From Mycteria americana (Eukaryota; Chordata; Aves; Ciconiiformes; Ciconiidae), in the NCBI RefSeq assembly GCF_035582795.1, contig NC_134367.1, positions 109,354,062 through 109,418,061 on the forward strand: a DNA stretch of 64,000 bases, given 5' to 3'. Below are positions 1 to 11,000 of this stretch, one piece after another. Below the pieces are notes generated by a model. It made no database searches. It saw nothing but the letters and a program-made list of their open reading frames with translations, and was not told where the DNA came from. Positions within the stretch are counted from its first letter, which is position 1. The number at the start of each line of letters is the position of its first letter. Position numbers and translations under genes: made by a program.

Positions 1-66
1 ACTGTACCTACTTCCACATTCCCCAAATGGTTTCAACAAATCAGTCTGATTGCATATCTTTTTTAC

Positions 67-146
67 CTTTCAGCTTCTGACACCAGAGCAACACGACCGT
101 AGTCCCAGAATCTCTTTCTTATAATGGAAAACAGTAATATTAAAAT
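67..146 (-). CDS. TMEM63A: TMEM63A second coding exon (80 bp)
   Basis: The acceptor is a strong pyrimidine tract ending ttctag just above 146; the donor is GCTGAAAG/gtaaaa at 67/66. The frame enters in phase 0, matching the end of the preceding exon, and leaves with two bases of a split codon. It encodes the end of the first membrane helix (ILILLFSII) and the cytosolic RKRFWDYGRVALVSEAE motif. The exon is too short to stand out as an open frame and was found by reading the motif on the minus strand. Confidence 0.92.
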
Positions 147-2628
147 CTAGAAAATAAAACCAAAGATCTTTAATAATTATGAAGTGGAAAAATAAATATT
201 CATTCTTAGGTGTACAGTAACTGTCAAAAAATGCTGTCCTAGCTCCTAAACCAACTGTCATATGTCAACCAATCCAATGGTGGCCATGCTACAAACCAAC
301 CTGTCTGTGACCAAAGGACAAGAACACCTGCCTTCCTATTATAATTTATAAAGGAGGAGAACTGCATGCAAAAATACTTCTGAACTGCAAGTGTATGAAG
401 GTTTGTGACAGGAAAAGTAGCAAGTAGTACTTCAGGGGAAGTAAAAACTTTCATAAATACACCTTTAATATTATTAATTACTTAATGACCAGAACTATGA
501 TGGAAGACTTGCAATTTTGTTTTATTTTATTACTAAACAGTGATGTAAACAGGCTCTAGGGGGCTCAACTACATTCTCAAGTATGAGAATTCTTTTTATC
601 TTCAGTAAAAGTAATACATTATTATTATAACTCATAAAACCCAGCAACTTATATTTGATCTCTGCAATGTATTTTTATCTCCCCCCTGTATTTTCACTTT
701 TTGAAAGAGGCTAAGAAAACAAGAAAAAAAAAAATCACTATGTATTTCACAGATGCATTTTTTTTTTTAAAGAAACAAGTTGCTCTCTACGAAGCAATGA
801 AGCAGAAGTAACAAGGCCTGTTTTCTATGCATATGTAGCATACGCCCTCACCTCCTAGCCCTTCCTACGTCCCATACCTGTTTGACTAGAAAGTGGTGCT
901 AGTGACATAACTTATTTGGATCTATGCAAATACCAACTGGCCAGCCAGGATACATGTCAAGATTATCTACGTGTCAAGATTACACAGCTAATTCCCGCAT
1001 TTCACAATGAATAAAGTCTTCTTATAAGAGCCTTCCTCATGACAGGGAATATGAATTTCTATCTTCCTTCTTCATCTGGCCATTAAACTTCATGCAAGCA
1101 GGGAAGTTCTCTAGACTCTTTCACAACTTTGGTTGAAATTGGCTGATGTATTCTACAGTTATTAGGAGGAACTACCAGACAAAAATGGGAAGACAATGCA
1201 ATATATAAACCTCACTTTCTTAGGAAACTGGCCTAGAAATAATATTCAGAAACCCATCAACTGACAGTTAAAGGGATCTGCAGTAAACATGTCATGAACA
1301 TAGGAATACAGGAGTTGTTAAATAAGCTGCAGTACTCGGTACTTGAAGAGAAGAGCCTTCTACATTGCATCTAACTCTCTACATAATGCTGTTTGAGAGG
1401 AGGGTTCAACAGCAAGGAACTCAAAAGCAGAGACTCAGTATCTTAAAATAAAGCTTTATTTTAAAATAAAAATAGCTTTAAAAAAAAAATGTCCCCCCAA
1501 ACACTCCAACTAGATCTTATTAAATGCTATGCCACCAGTCACACAGAGCAGTAAATACTGTACCTCCTCAGAAAATGGATTTATGGTAGCATGCTGCATA
1601 CACCAAATCAATAGCAGAGAATGCCACTACATAACTTTTAGGAACATCCTCTGCGTTCCTACAGAACTACCAGCTCAGACCTTACACAAGTAGTTTTAAG
1701 TTTTTCCACAGTGGCTTTCTGGAACTCAGGAACTATGTGATCCCTTTAATCTCATTTTACTATCAAAACCCTCACTTATCAGGCCAATTTCAGATCTACA
1801 GCTCTTTTTCTGGTGGCTTAAGACCACCTAGACCAAACTTATAGAAATAACCATAGGTTTTATTGGAGTCTCAGGTCTCCAGATCAGCTCCAGTTTTGGA
1901 GCCTCCAGGCCAGCAACTAATCCTCTTCCTCCTTTGGTCAGGACTGAGCTGATCAGTATATTATTTCCTCAACAGCGTCATGAAATCTAATTTTAAAAAA
2001 ATCTGTGAAATGACAGATTTTCTGTATTGTATTTCCTTTTGAGAAACAATAAAGTTAGCAATGGTGTCCCCTCCCTGAAAACGTACCCAGTACTTAAACC
2101 CAGAGTAAGGAAAACATGTTCTTGCAGTTAAGACAAAACATAGAAATTTGAGCTACCACTACAAAGCCCACCATGATTCCACATACAGACGCTACCATAT
2201 TGCACTCTCTCTACATCTGCACATCCAACATACACTGACACTGTCATCCCACACGTATGTGAATCTTTATCAATACTTGAAAATACTGAAGTTTTGACGT
2301 TCCTAGGATGGCCTCAGCATATTTCTTATTCTGAAGATTCTCAGAAACAAATCCCTACCTGATAAATAAGAGAATTCTGAACAATCTAATTTCTGAGAAG
2401 GCCACAAGGATTTTCAACACAAGAAATAGAAACTGGGCTTACAAAAAAGAAGGTTACATCAAGCAGCAGGACAGTTGGGATTCCACCAAAAGTTACTCCT
2501 TGGAGCACCGTGCTGCCTTGGGCAGTGCTGTAGCAGTACGTCTCACTTGTTGAGTTGAAAGGTACACTTCTATTCCAGAAGTAGACCAGATGAGAATGTC
2601 CAAAACCCAGAAAAAAGAAAGGGTTCAT
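67..2628 (-). CDS. TMEM63A: TMEM63A, N-terminal coding part (two exons, gene continues past left edge)
   Basis: TMEM63A belongs to the OSCA/TMEM63 family of high-threshold mechanically gated cation channels of the plasma and lysosomal membranes. Two coding exons are visible on the minus strand: 2443-2628 (residues 1-62, ends on a codon boundary) and 67-146 (residues 63-88 plus two bases). Joined, they read through the family's signature N-terminus: STVLQGVTFGGIPTVL, then the first membrane segment (about residues 48-71), then RKRFWDYGRVALVSEAE. This closely matches mammalian TMEM63A as I remember it and differs from TMEM63B. Residues 1-30 are more divergent and carry two N-glycosylation sequons (N19-R-S and N25-S-T), as expected for an extracellular N-terminus. 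The remaining ~700 residues lie beyond position 1. The promoter is the CpG island at about 4.0-5.1 kb, divergent from LEFTY. Sure of the family; paralog A is supported by sequence and synteny. Confidence 0.93.
147..2442 (-). other. TMEM63A: TMEM63A intron between the first two coding exons
   Basis: AT-rich intron of about 2.3 kb. A perfect 22-bp AT-rich palindrome lies at 1443-1464. No other gene, RNA or recognisable mobile element is seen; the short open frames have no recognisable content. Confidence 0.8.
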
Positions 2629-2639
2629 TTTGTCTTTCC
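2443..2639 (-). CDS. TMEM63A: TMEM63A first coding exon
   Basis: The acceptor follows a long pyrimidine tract (ttttttttaag) at 2640; 11 bases of 5'UTR precede the ATG at 2628-2626; the donor is TTTTTT/gtaagc at 2443/2442. The start codon sits in AAAATGA, an acceptable context (A at -3). No upstream in-frame start is possible, because the frame meets a stop directly (TGA overlaps the ATG in the alternative frame). The exon encodes residues 1-62, ending inside the first membrane helix. Confidence 0.92.
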
Positions 2640-3543
2640 CTTAAAAAAAGAAAAGAAAAAAGTGAAACACCATGTGAAAAGCTTGCCTGGTATTTATGAG
2701 ATATACTAACATTACAAGTACAAGAAGTACAGGAAGATTCAACCAGGAAACTACTTCGGAAGCAAAGTCATGTTTGCCAATCTTTCCCTGTAAAATATTT
2801 TGCAATAACTGACAGTCTCAGTTCGTAGCAGTGCCCAAGCAAGAATTCCAGACATCTAGCCAACCATGTCCTCTACAGGCACTTGAGGAAGACTACAGAA
2901 GACCCACACAAAACAAACTTCTCTATCTTCTAACCTATTCTGATATCTTCTAACCTGGATTCTGATCCTACAAGTAACACAGGGCATTAGATATTCCAAC
3001 AACAGCAGCTTGAAGATTATGCTCCTAGTCAATGAGCATGTGTGAACGTACCAGCTTGTGAACTTCGTATTCAAATGTCAAGACCTTGAGATTATTAACA
3101 AATTCGCCACCAATTCCACAGAAAAGAACTACTACACAAATACACATGCTCCTCTCTGTTCTTGGAATATTGTGTGATTTTCCTTTTTTAATAGGAGAAT
3201 TCAACTGAAAGAACAGCACAGTAATTACAGTGCATCATGAACAAGAACGAACAAAGAGTATTTCTAATTTTCTAAGAGAACAGCCATCTACCTCATTTTA
3301 GTCAACTGACCTGCTCAGACAATGTAGTAACATACAAGACTTTACAAGATTTGGCTATTGATACTTTGTATCAGTGCAGGTCTCTTTATCAGTGCAGGCA
3401 ATTGCTCACTTATTTTGGGGCTTTCCACTTCAAACATTTCTTTTCTTGGATCTTGTTAACTTGATGGTTCCCATGTACTTGGGACAAAAGCATGCTTCAT
3501 GCAGAACACACTTCTGACTGATAAATTCATAAAGAAAGCATAC

Positions 3544-3674
3544 CCCAAAAACTCTATCCTTTGAAAGCAAATATTGTAGGTCCTCATCATACAGGTCCAG
3601 GGACACTACTTTTGGGATATCATGCCTCTGTAAGAGGACTGCACATGTCTCTGATGACAGCACTAGTGTGGATG
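3544..3674 (-). other. TMEM63A: Candidate noncoding 5'UTR exon of TMEM63A
   Basis: On the minus strand a long T-rich tract ends in ttttgttttcag at 3675, and the next good donor is TTTTTGGG/gtatgc at 3544/3543, giving a well-formed 131-bp internal exon between the CpG island and the ATG exon. One frame is open throughout, but joined to the next exon it stops four codons in, so the exon would be noncoding. It contains several ATGs, one of which opens an ORF overlapping the TMEM63A start. The splice-site pair is seen; use of the exon is inference. Confidence 0.4.
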
Positions 3675-4019
3675 CTGAAAACAAAACAAAACCAAAACAA
3701 GAATATGAATAACTACAAGTTCTCCCTTTAAACAGCAGGAAAACAGCATAGAGAATACTCCTCTCAAAACAGCATTTACTAAGTGTTGGACTGTGTCATT
3801 TGTGCCGTTAATCTGTCCTTGCTTTCTAAGGATTGAAATTTAGTGCTGGCAGAAGATAAAGTATTTTTGAACATATTTTAGAAATCTTCGTCACAACAAC
3901 TGCAGAGACTGCGTGCTAAATTTTAAGTAACGCACTGGATCTTATCAGACACAGTTTCCAACGCTTGAAAGCTATTATTTTTAAATAAGCCAGCTGTCGG
4001 GAAGATAAAGAAAACGGCA

Positions 4020-5080
4020 AGGCCTCCCACGGGTGGAGCTGCGCTGCAGCAACCAAACGAGCATGCAACGAGCGGCTCTTCGCGACCCTTCCCGGGAACG
4101 CGAGCACCGATACGGGCTCTAGAAACGCGAAACCGTTTCCCGTATTTCGGCTGGGATCCCGACAGTGTCCCCGGCTCTGGGAGGGGCGTGAAATCGGGGC
4201 TGGCAGGGCCAGTTTCCCCAGGCGGCACACCAGAAAACCCCAGGGCTCGTAACTCGCGAAGGGAGCCAGCCCCTTTGCTCCGTGCTCACCTCTGGGCAAG
4301 GAGCATGTGCGGGGGTTAGCCCCCCGCCCTGCACCGCCCCTCCACAGGGAGGGGACGCCCCCAGGGCTGCGCCGGCCGCCCGCTCCCCGCCCCGAGCCCG
4401 CGGAGGGCCGGGGTCCCTCTGCGGCCGCTGACAGGAGGGCGAGAAGGGGGGGCCAGAGGAAACAGCTGTTTCCTCAGGAGGGCCGGGCGGAGGGGAGTGG
4501 GGGGCGGCCGGCCCCGACTCCGACCCCGGCCCCACCCCACTGCACAGCCCACGCCCTAGTGGCCGCCCCTCAGGGCTCACCTCGCCCTCTCCCCTCCCTG
4601 CCGCCGGACCTGCCCCGAGGCCGCCTCACGCAGCCCCTGCCCAGCCCTGCCCTGCCCATCCCATCCCGTCCCGTCCCGTCCCGTCCCGTCCCGTCCCGTC
4701 CCCACACAGCGTCGCCGCCGACCGACGAGGGCTGCCGACGGCAGCGCCGCTCGCTCCCGCCCGCCCTCCCTTACCTGCACCGGGGCGGCCTGGCCTGGCC
4801 TCGCCTCTCCCCTCCCCTCGTCTCCTCTCGTCTCGTCAACACTCGGGGCGCGGCGCAAAGCACCGCCCCAGCCCCGGCAACAAGTCCCGGGAGCCGCGCA
4901 TGCGTGTCCGGGCCGGGCCGTGCCGGGGCCGGCGGTTTGAGGCCGGCGCGGCGGCCATTGGCCCCCCCGCCTCCTTCCCTCCCGCCCTCACGGGGCAGGC
5001 ACAGCCCCAAAGGCGGCTGGCTCTGCCCGAGGGGGTATTGCTGCCTTTCGCTTCCCTAGCCTTCTCTTCCAGAGCCTGAA
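4020..5080 (-). promoter_or_regulatory. TMEM63A: CpG-island promoter of TMEM63A
   Basis: About 1 kb of strongly GC- and CpG-rich sequence between AT-rich flanks. Reading minus, a CCAAT box lies at 4957-4961, an NRF1-like GCGCATGCG element at 4897-4905, and a good splice donor (GTGCAG/gtaagg) at 4775/4774, so a noncoding first exon of roughly 4775-4880 is likely. Other donor-like sites near 4287 and 4580 could serve alternative first exons. There is no TATA box. Transcripts may also start on the plus strand, as is usual at such islands. Long open frames inside the island are a composition effect. Confidence 0.75.
4657..4703 (+). repeat. CCGTC pentanucleotide microsatellite
   Basis: About nine tandem copies of ccgtc (the first two read ccatc) inside the TMEM63A CpG island, just downstream of the predicted first-exon donor. 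Such arrays are usually length-polymorphic. Confidence 0.9.
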
Positions 5081-8000
5081 GTGCTTCCCTCAGGGAAGGG
5101 ACCCCGTAGTAAAATAACCGGGGGAAAGTTGCTGTCATTTTTCTTGCACTGCTGTCCCTTTTCATCTGCCGCCCATACGACATGGCGGTCAGGAGGTGCA
5201 GTCACCCGGTTTTATTCAGTGGGGTCTTGTTATAGCACAGGAGGCACTCGGAGCTGGGCTGGGAGCTGGTTTTATTCCCACATGGCGGGGTCAGCAAGAG
5301 CTGCTGAGTCGGACGCCTATGCCAGAACTGCCTTTAAATCATCTTGAGCCAAGCTTTCCCTTTGTGCAGTATCGTTAAGATTATATCTATAATGGTTTAC
5401 AACAGTTATTTTAGAAGTTCATTATCTATGAAAATTTTATGCTGGATCCTAAAGACAAAATCTCTGGTGAAGAACGAAGGATTTCCTAACCGCTCGGTGA
5501 TTTCTCAATTTTAGTGTGGACTCCAGTGCTCTGGTGTGGAGGAAACCCTTTTCATGCCTCTATGACTCACATCATCCATTAACAAAAAAAATCCCAGATC
5601 CAAGCAGAGCTTTTCATAGCAAAAAAGGAAGAAGATATATGAGATTTCAGGAGAGATTTCACAATTCCCCATCTGGTAAAGTGGGCAAGCGTGCATGTGC
5701 AAGTGGAGCAGCCCATACACTAAAGTAGCTCTGAAATAAATTAAGCAATAGTAGTAATATGAATGTTCCATGAAATATTGGAAGCCCCTTGCCTCCACAC
5801 ACCTATAAAGAGAGAAATAGCATTCAAATGTTGTAAATTGGAAAAAATGAGACCTAGGGAGTTTAACTTAATGTGTTTATGACAGAGCTGGGATGAGACT
5901 GGCTCCCAGCCACACACAAGGATGTCCTGTCCTTTACGGGGGTTACTTGCTTCCAGCTAACAGGCCAGAAACACGGTACGGCAAGGCCGTGCCATCCACC
6001 TCTTCTCTACCCTTTAGTGTTTTAGTGTTCCTTCAACAGCCATTTGATACCCAGCATTGCCAACCATCATCATCCTCCTGCGTCTTCATCCTTTGCCCCT
6101 GATTGGCATGATTGACCTCAATGAGCAGCAGGCATCTGAGGAAGAAGAAGATTGTGATAATTATGAAAATGTAACTTCAGAGGGAGGCAGGGAGATCACT
6201 TGCCTTCAAAGATTTGCACCCTGCTTCCAGTCTTGTGAATGAAGCAGCCAGCGGTGATGTTTCAGAACAGCAGCCCACTCTAAAAACAACCAAAATCATC
6301 AGGGTGTTGCAAGGTTCAATCTGATGTTACACTGATCAAAATCTCAGTCATCTGTTGACTTTTATGTTTAAAAGAAATGAGCATCCCAGGTGCCAAGAAG
6401 CCAGCATCTCCTCCAGTTGACAGTCCTGCTCCTGCCTCTCCATCTTCAACTCCTGATGTCCCTGCGTATCCAAATTGTGTGTATTACTTACACCCACTAT
6501 CCTGCTCCCTGCCATTGTATTAATCCACAATTGCTCCGCTTGCTCAAATCCTTGATTGACTTTTCAGGAATACCTGCTCAGTGGAGAGCAGCGTTTGGCT
6601 GCACATGTGCTATGTGCCTTCCCCCACGCCACCCCACAAAAAGGGAGAAGTCCCAGTTATCTGCAGTAACTGAGAGACATTTCAAGACAGAATTTCATAA
6701 TTTATCTAGCAGCTGTGTTGTAGATAATCTGTGATTTTAAATTGGCCGTAACAATTATGTTAGTTAGAAAATGGCATAAAAATTCTCAGCTCAAAGCAGA
6801 GTGGTTCAGATTCACTGCTGGAATAAAGAAATTCCACTGTTGTTGAATGATGTTAATTATTTTAGCTTTAAAACGCACTCTCTACTTAGGGCTATGTTGG
6901 TGGAAAAGTTGTTTGGCATGAGTGTGGTAGAGCAATTATTCCATCCTGGCTTTTCTGGAATAACTCTTCCTGTGGATAGTTTATTTCAAAACAGGAATTC
7001 AAAGTGGAATAGTTATAATCACTTTCTTTTAAATTAAATTTTACTGATGTAGCTGCAGCAGAGTAGACCTAGCATGTAGGTGAAGCCTCAGTGTATGCTT
7101 GCAGCTCTTAACACTTCTAGGACCAAAATCTGTTTGGTTGATTTTCTCACTGATTTCCTAAGCTGTTTGTACTCTTCCCTTATTTTTCAAGATTAAGAAG
7201 GCCTTGCTCTGGCTAGACTATCTTACTCTGTAGCGTAAAATAGGTGATATTCAGTGATCTTGACATTGTAGTCTTGACATTCTTCTTTCTGAAGACTTTT
7301 GCCCAGCTACAAAATAATTTTTCCTTCTCTTTCTCACAAGAATAACATCAAGCTTTTGTCATTTGTTTTTTTTTCTTCCTCTGTCTAGACAGGCTCTTTA
7401 GCTAAGTGGTGTGATTTTGTTTATCTCTAATTTCACCAGCAGAGTCACATTTCCCTCCTCCCTACCTCTTGTAAATAGGGTTTTGTTTACCACTGTCTGT
7501 TCCTTTGGTGACAAAAGCCACATACTGTCATTAGTTAGCAAACGTTTAATTATGTTGCTAGAGCAGATGGAAATCCAGCCTCAGGACCTAGAGAGCAGGT
7601 CAACAGAATTTAAAATTCTTCCATCTTTCTTGTATCTTGCATGCTCCATATCCACTTCAACAGCTCTTTAGCACCAAGTTGAACAAGTGTGCGGGGCATT
7701 TACACTTACATGTGTGACTCTTCCCTTACTTTATTAAATGACCTTATGGCTGAAGAACTCTGCTGTCACTTTAGTTTGATTTATCACAGCAGGACTTCCC
7801 TTGATGGGTGAACTCCCAACAGGACATCAATAGTCTCTGGACGCGAGTAGCAGGTGGCCTGATGCTTTACCATGCATGCCAACTCTCGCCGTGGTTTCTT
7901 CTCTCTGAAGAAACTCATCAGCCCAGCTTGATGTTCCTTACTTATCTGCCTATTCAAATATATCTTAATGGATTTAATTCAGGCTTCTAGCCTGGCAGCC

Positions 8001-11000
8001 CTTTGCTATCTTTTAATCTGTGCCTTCATCTAGCAATCTGTTTACAAGCCTCAATATACCAAAGGACTTAGTGTGGGCATGATGGAGTCTTCCTTTGAAA
8101 GGCCTGAGCATTAATGTGTGTATAATAAAAACAAACAAATAGAAAAATCTAGACAGATACACAGATTTAAATGAACTCTAGTCATAATACAAATAAGCAA
8201 GCAGCAAGTGTTCATTTAAATTAACAATTTACAGTTGGTTTCTCTCTATACTTATTAATTATTTTTGTAGTGCTGCTTCTCATTCATAGATAATATGTTG
8301 ATTTTAAAGGTAGAAACAGCCTTGCATTAAAGTTGGAATGTATATCTATTAATCAAGATAAATGAGTATTATACAAAATATTTAACCAAATATATCTAGC
8401 GATATATGATAGAAATTTGCCTTGCTTTTCTTTTACATTTTGTGTCAGATAGGAAATGGAGAATGGGGCATTGGTATTGATGCTTGAGCATGATTAATTT
8501 TTCTCATGATCTTCATCAAGTTATATTTGGATGAAAACTGGAATTTTATTCAAATGCACGAGTAACTGCAATCTAAAATAGCAATCCTGAAAAGTATGGG
8601 AGAAATGTGCAGAAGAAAAAGTAAGCTTATTACAACATATTTTGCATTTAAACTTGATTTGTGAGATGGTGAATTATTGTCCCTACTTTGTGCTCTGAGC
8701 TCATTGTTTTTGATCAACCTGGTTGCGTCTCAAGAGGTGTCCCTGTGAGGGCTCCTAGGCTTCTGTACCGATACCCCAGCTATAGACACTGCCAAACCCA
8801 GCCGCAACAACTGTCAAACCTTGCCGTAGACCTGCCTGGGCTAAGGCAGGCCTATGCCTTACCAGGGGGCAATGCATGGACTTCCTCATCACTCACCTGT
8901 GAGCAGTGTGAGGTTTTAAACCTCTGTTTTGTGGATAGTTGCAGCTGTGGAGAATCTTTTGCTGATATATAGGATTTTTAGGTTTATTATTAGCTTGTCG
9001 AAATGCAACTGCCGTTGATGTGACACACTTTAGTACAAAACTAGGACAAGGTGGACCTGAAACATGGATGACGTCGTTGTTTTGTGAATGTACATATTAT
9101 CTTAATGCCTATCCGTGCATTAACCATGTGTGTATAGAAGCTGAAGGGAGTTAATGCATAGGTGGCAATAGCACTAACTATAATTAAGGCAGGTCCCTGA
9201 GAGAGAGAGGGAGATGGAGAAACCATCTGTCACAATCTGGCCTTTCCCACTGAAGAGGACAGCACCTGGCCACATGACCCATTGGATTTAGATGAATCAG
9301 GGAGCAGGTGTATTTGTCACCAGTGTAAAATACCAAACCACTTACAGCTTGTAATATTTTCCTGTTCTTGGGTACAATATATGTTAGTTTTAGCGACCAG
9401 TGTCCTCAAGAGCCTCTGTGCTCCATAGCTGCCCTGACAGTACGTAATAACTCTTGTTGCAACAGTACTGGGGTGAGACCTGGACAGACATTAGCATCCT
9501 TGCCTTAGGTTCTGCTTTCCCTGGAGCAGAAAGCTGGTTGATTGCTTGTGCAGGAGCCACAAAACGCTCCAGGAGATCCTGCAGTCTCAACCATTGGAGG
9601 GTCAAGTCAGCAGGGTTTGCTGGAGCCTTGGATTGAAAGTAAATTTTTGTTAACCAACCTCTCAAATCCTGTTTTTGACCAGAATAGATCAGAAGGGGAA
9701 AACTAGTTTTTCCTTTTTTTTTTCCCAATACTACTCAGTTTGACAACTTTCAGCAAATTAGTCATTAAACTGGTTGGTCTGCTTTATCCACTCTCTCTCT
9801 GCAAAGAGTCCAGGGAGATCCCCAGCTTTTAGACTTACGAACTGGGTTCCAAGGCCTTGGTGATGACCCTTCCTGGTTCACTGGCTTGACTTCCCTTAAA
9901 ATGTCAGCATCAAACACACTGCTTGAACATTTATAAATGTAATTTACAATATTTTTATAAAGTGTCAAAAGCTTAAGCCTTAATATACGTGGTTACACTT
10001 TAAATAAGTGTATTTTTAAAAAATAAGAATATATTTGAATAGAAATCTGGATTAAATTATTTTTAAAGGACTTTTAAAATTAGTAATATTTTTTTCCCTT
10101 GGGCAAGAATTCCCTCTTCCCACTTCTGGATTTACAGATGAAAAAAATTCAGAGTGCAGACTGTGAGGATTTCCAAGAGCTTTGATTTTATTTTAATCTC
10201 AGGTTAACTCAAAGCAAACCCAAAGCAGCAGAACTAAGAGTTACACTTTATTAACTTCTGTGTTCTGCCTAAGAGCTTGCACCAAATAATCCTCTCTGTA
10301 GATTTGTGTCTCAGCCTTTAGAAATAGGCCTGACCTGTTAAATTCAGATTTTGACTTTGCAAACAGCTGAGAAGGTCCCTGTTACATTTTCCACTGCAGC
10401 AGTGACTTGGCTGCTTTGCAGACACATGCCGCAGCAGGCGAGCACGGGGGGCCACTAATGACAGCAGGATGATCCTGGTGAGCCTAAGCAGGGGGTCAGG
10501 TGCCAGGTACGCCAGGCGCAAGTGTCCGGGGAGAATTGGTGACAGGATGCAAAGTGGCTTAAGCAGGAAGCCGTGAAGAGCTATCGCAATGGCAAACAGG
10601 CATGACCAAGGGCAGTGTGTTTTTTTCCAGCGAGGAAGATCCTGCACCCAGGGCCTGGCTTTACTAGAGCATGACTGGAAATGGTGGGGTGCAGCAGCAT
10701 CCAACCAGTTCCAAGTGCATGACTGCTGCTCAAGGCACGCTGCAGGCACGTGGGTCCTTGCTGGGCACTTCCTGGCACCTCCACTTTAGGGAAGCAGAAG
10801 AGTTGCCTAAATACTGGCCATTCCTTAGCATGTGATCACCTGTTGGACATATTATCACCATACCTTCTGACTTTCCCATTCTCATCCCTCCCTATCCTCT
10901 CTTTCATTCCTCTTTCTGTAGTAGTTTATTTCCTCCTCCCATTCATCCTTTCTCATATTTCCTTTTCTGTGATGATTTTATTTTCTCTGAATCACCTTCT

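Noticed and set aside
1443-1464. Perfect 22-bp AT-rich palindrome in a TMEM63A intron
   Set aside because: Made of A and T runs around AAGCTT; short and expected occasionally in AT-rich intron sequence.
3544-3674. Reading the candidate 5'UTR exon as a coding exon
   Set aside because: The one open frame meets a stop four codons into the next exon, so it cannot join the TMEM63A protein.
4119-5059. Open frames of up to 250 codons in the TMEM63A CpG island
   Set aside because: Low-complexity Pro/Arg/Ser products in overlapping frames, including translation of the CCGTC microsatellite.
10318-10749. 143-codon minus-strand frame
   Set aside because: No recognisable domain, no splice context or promoter; consistent with chance.
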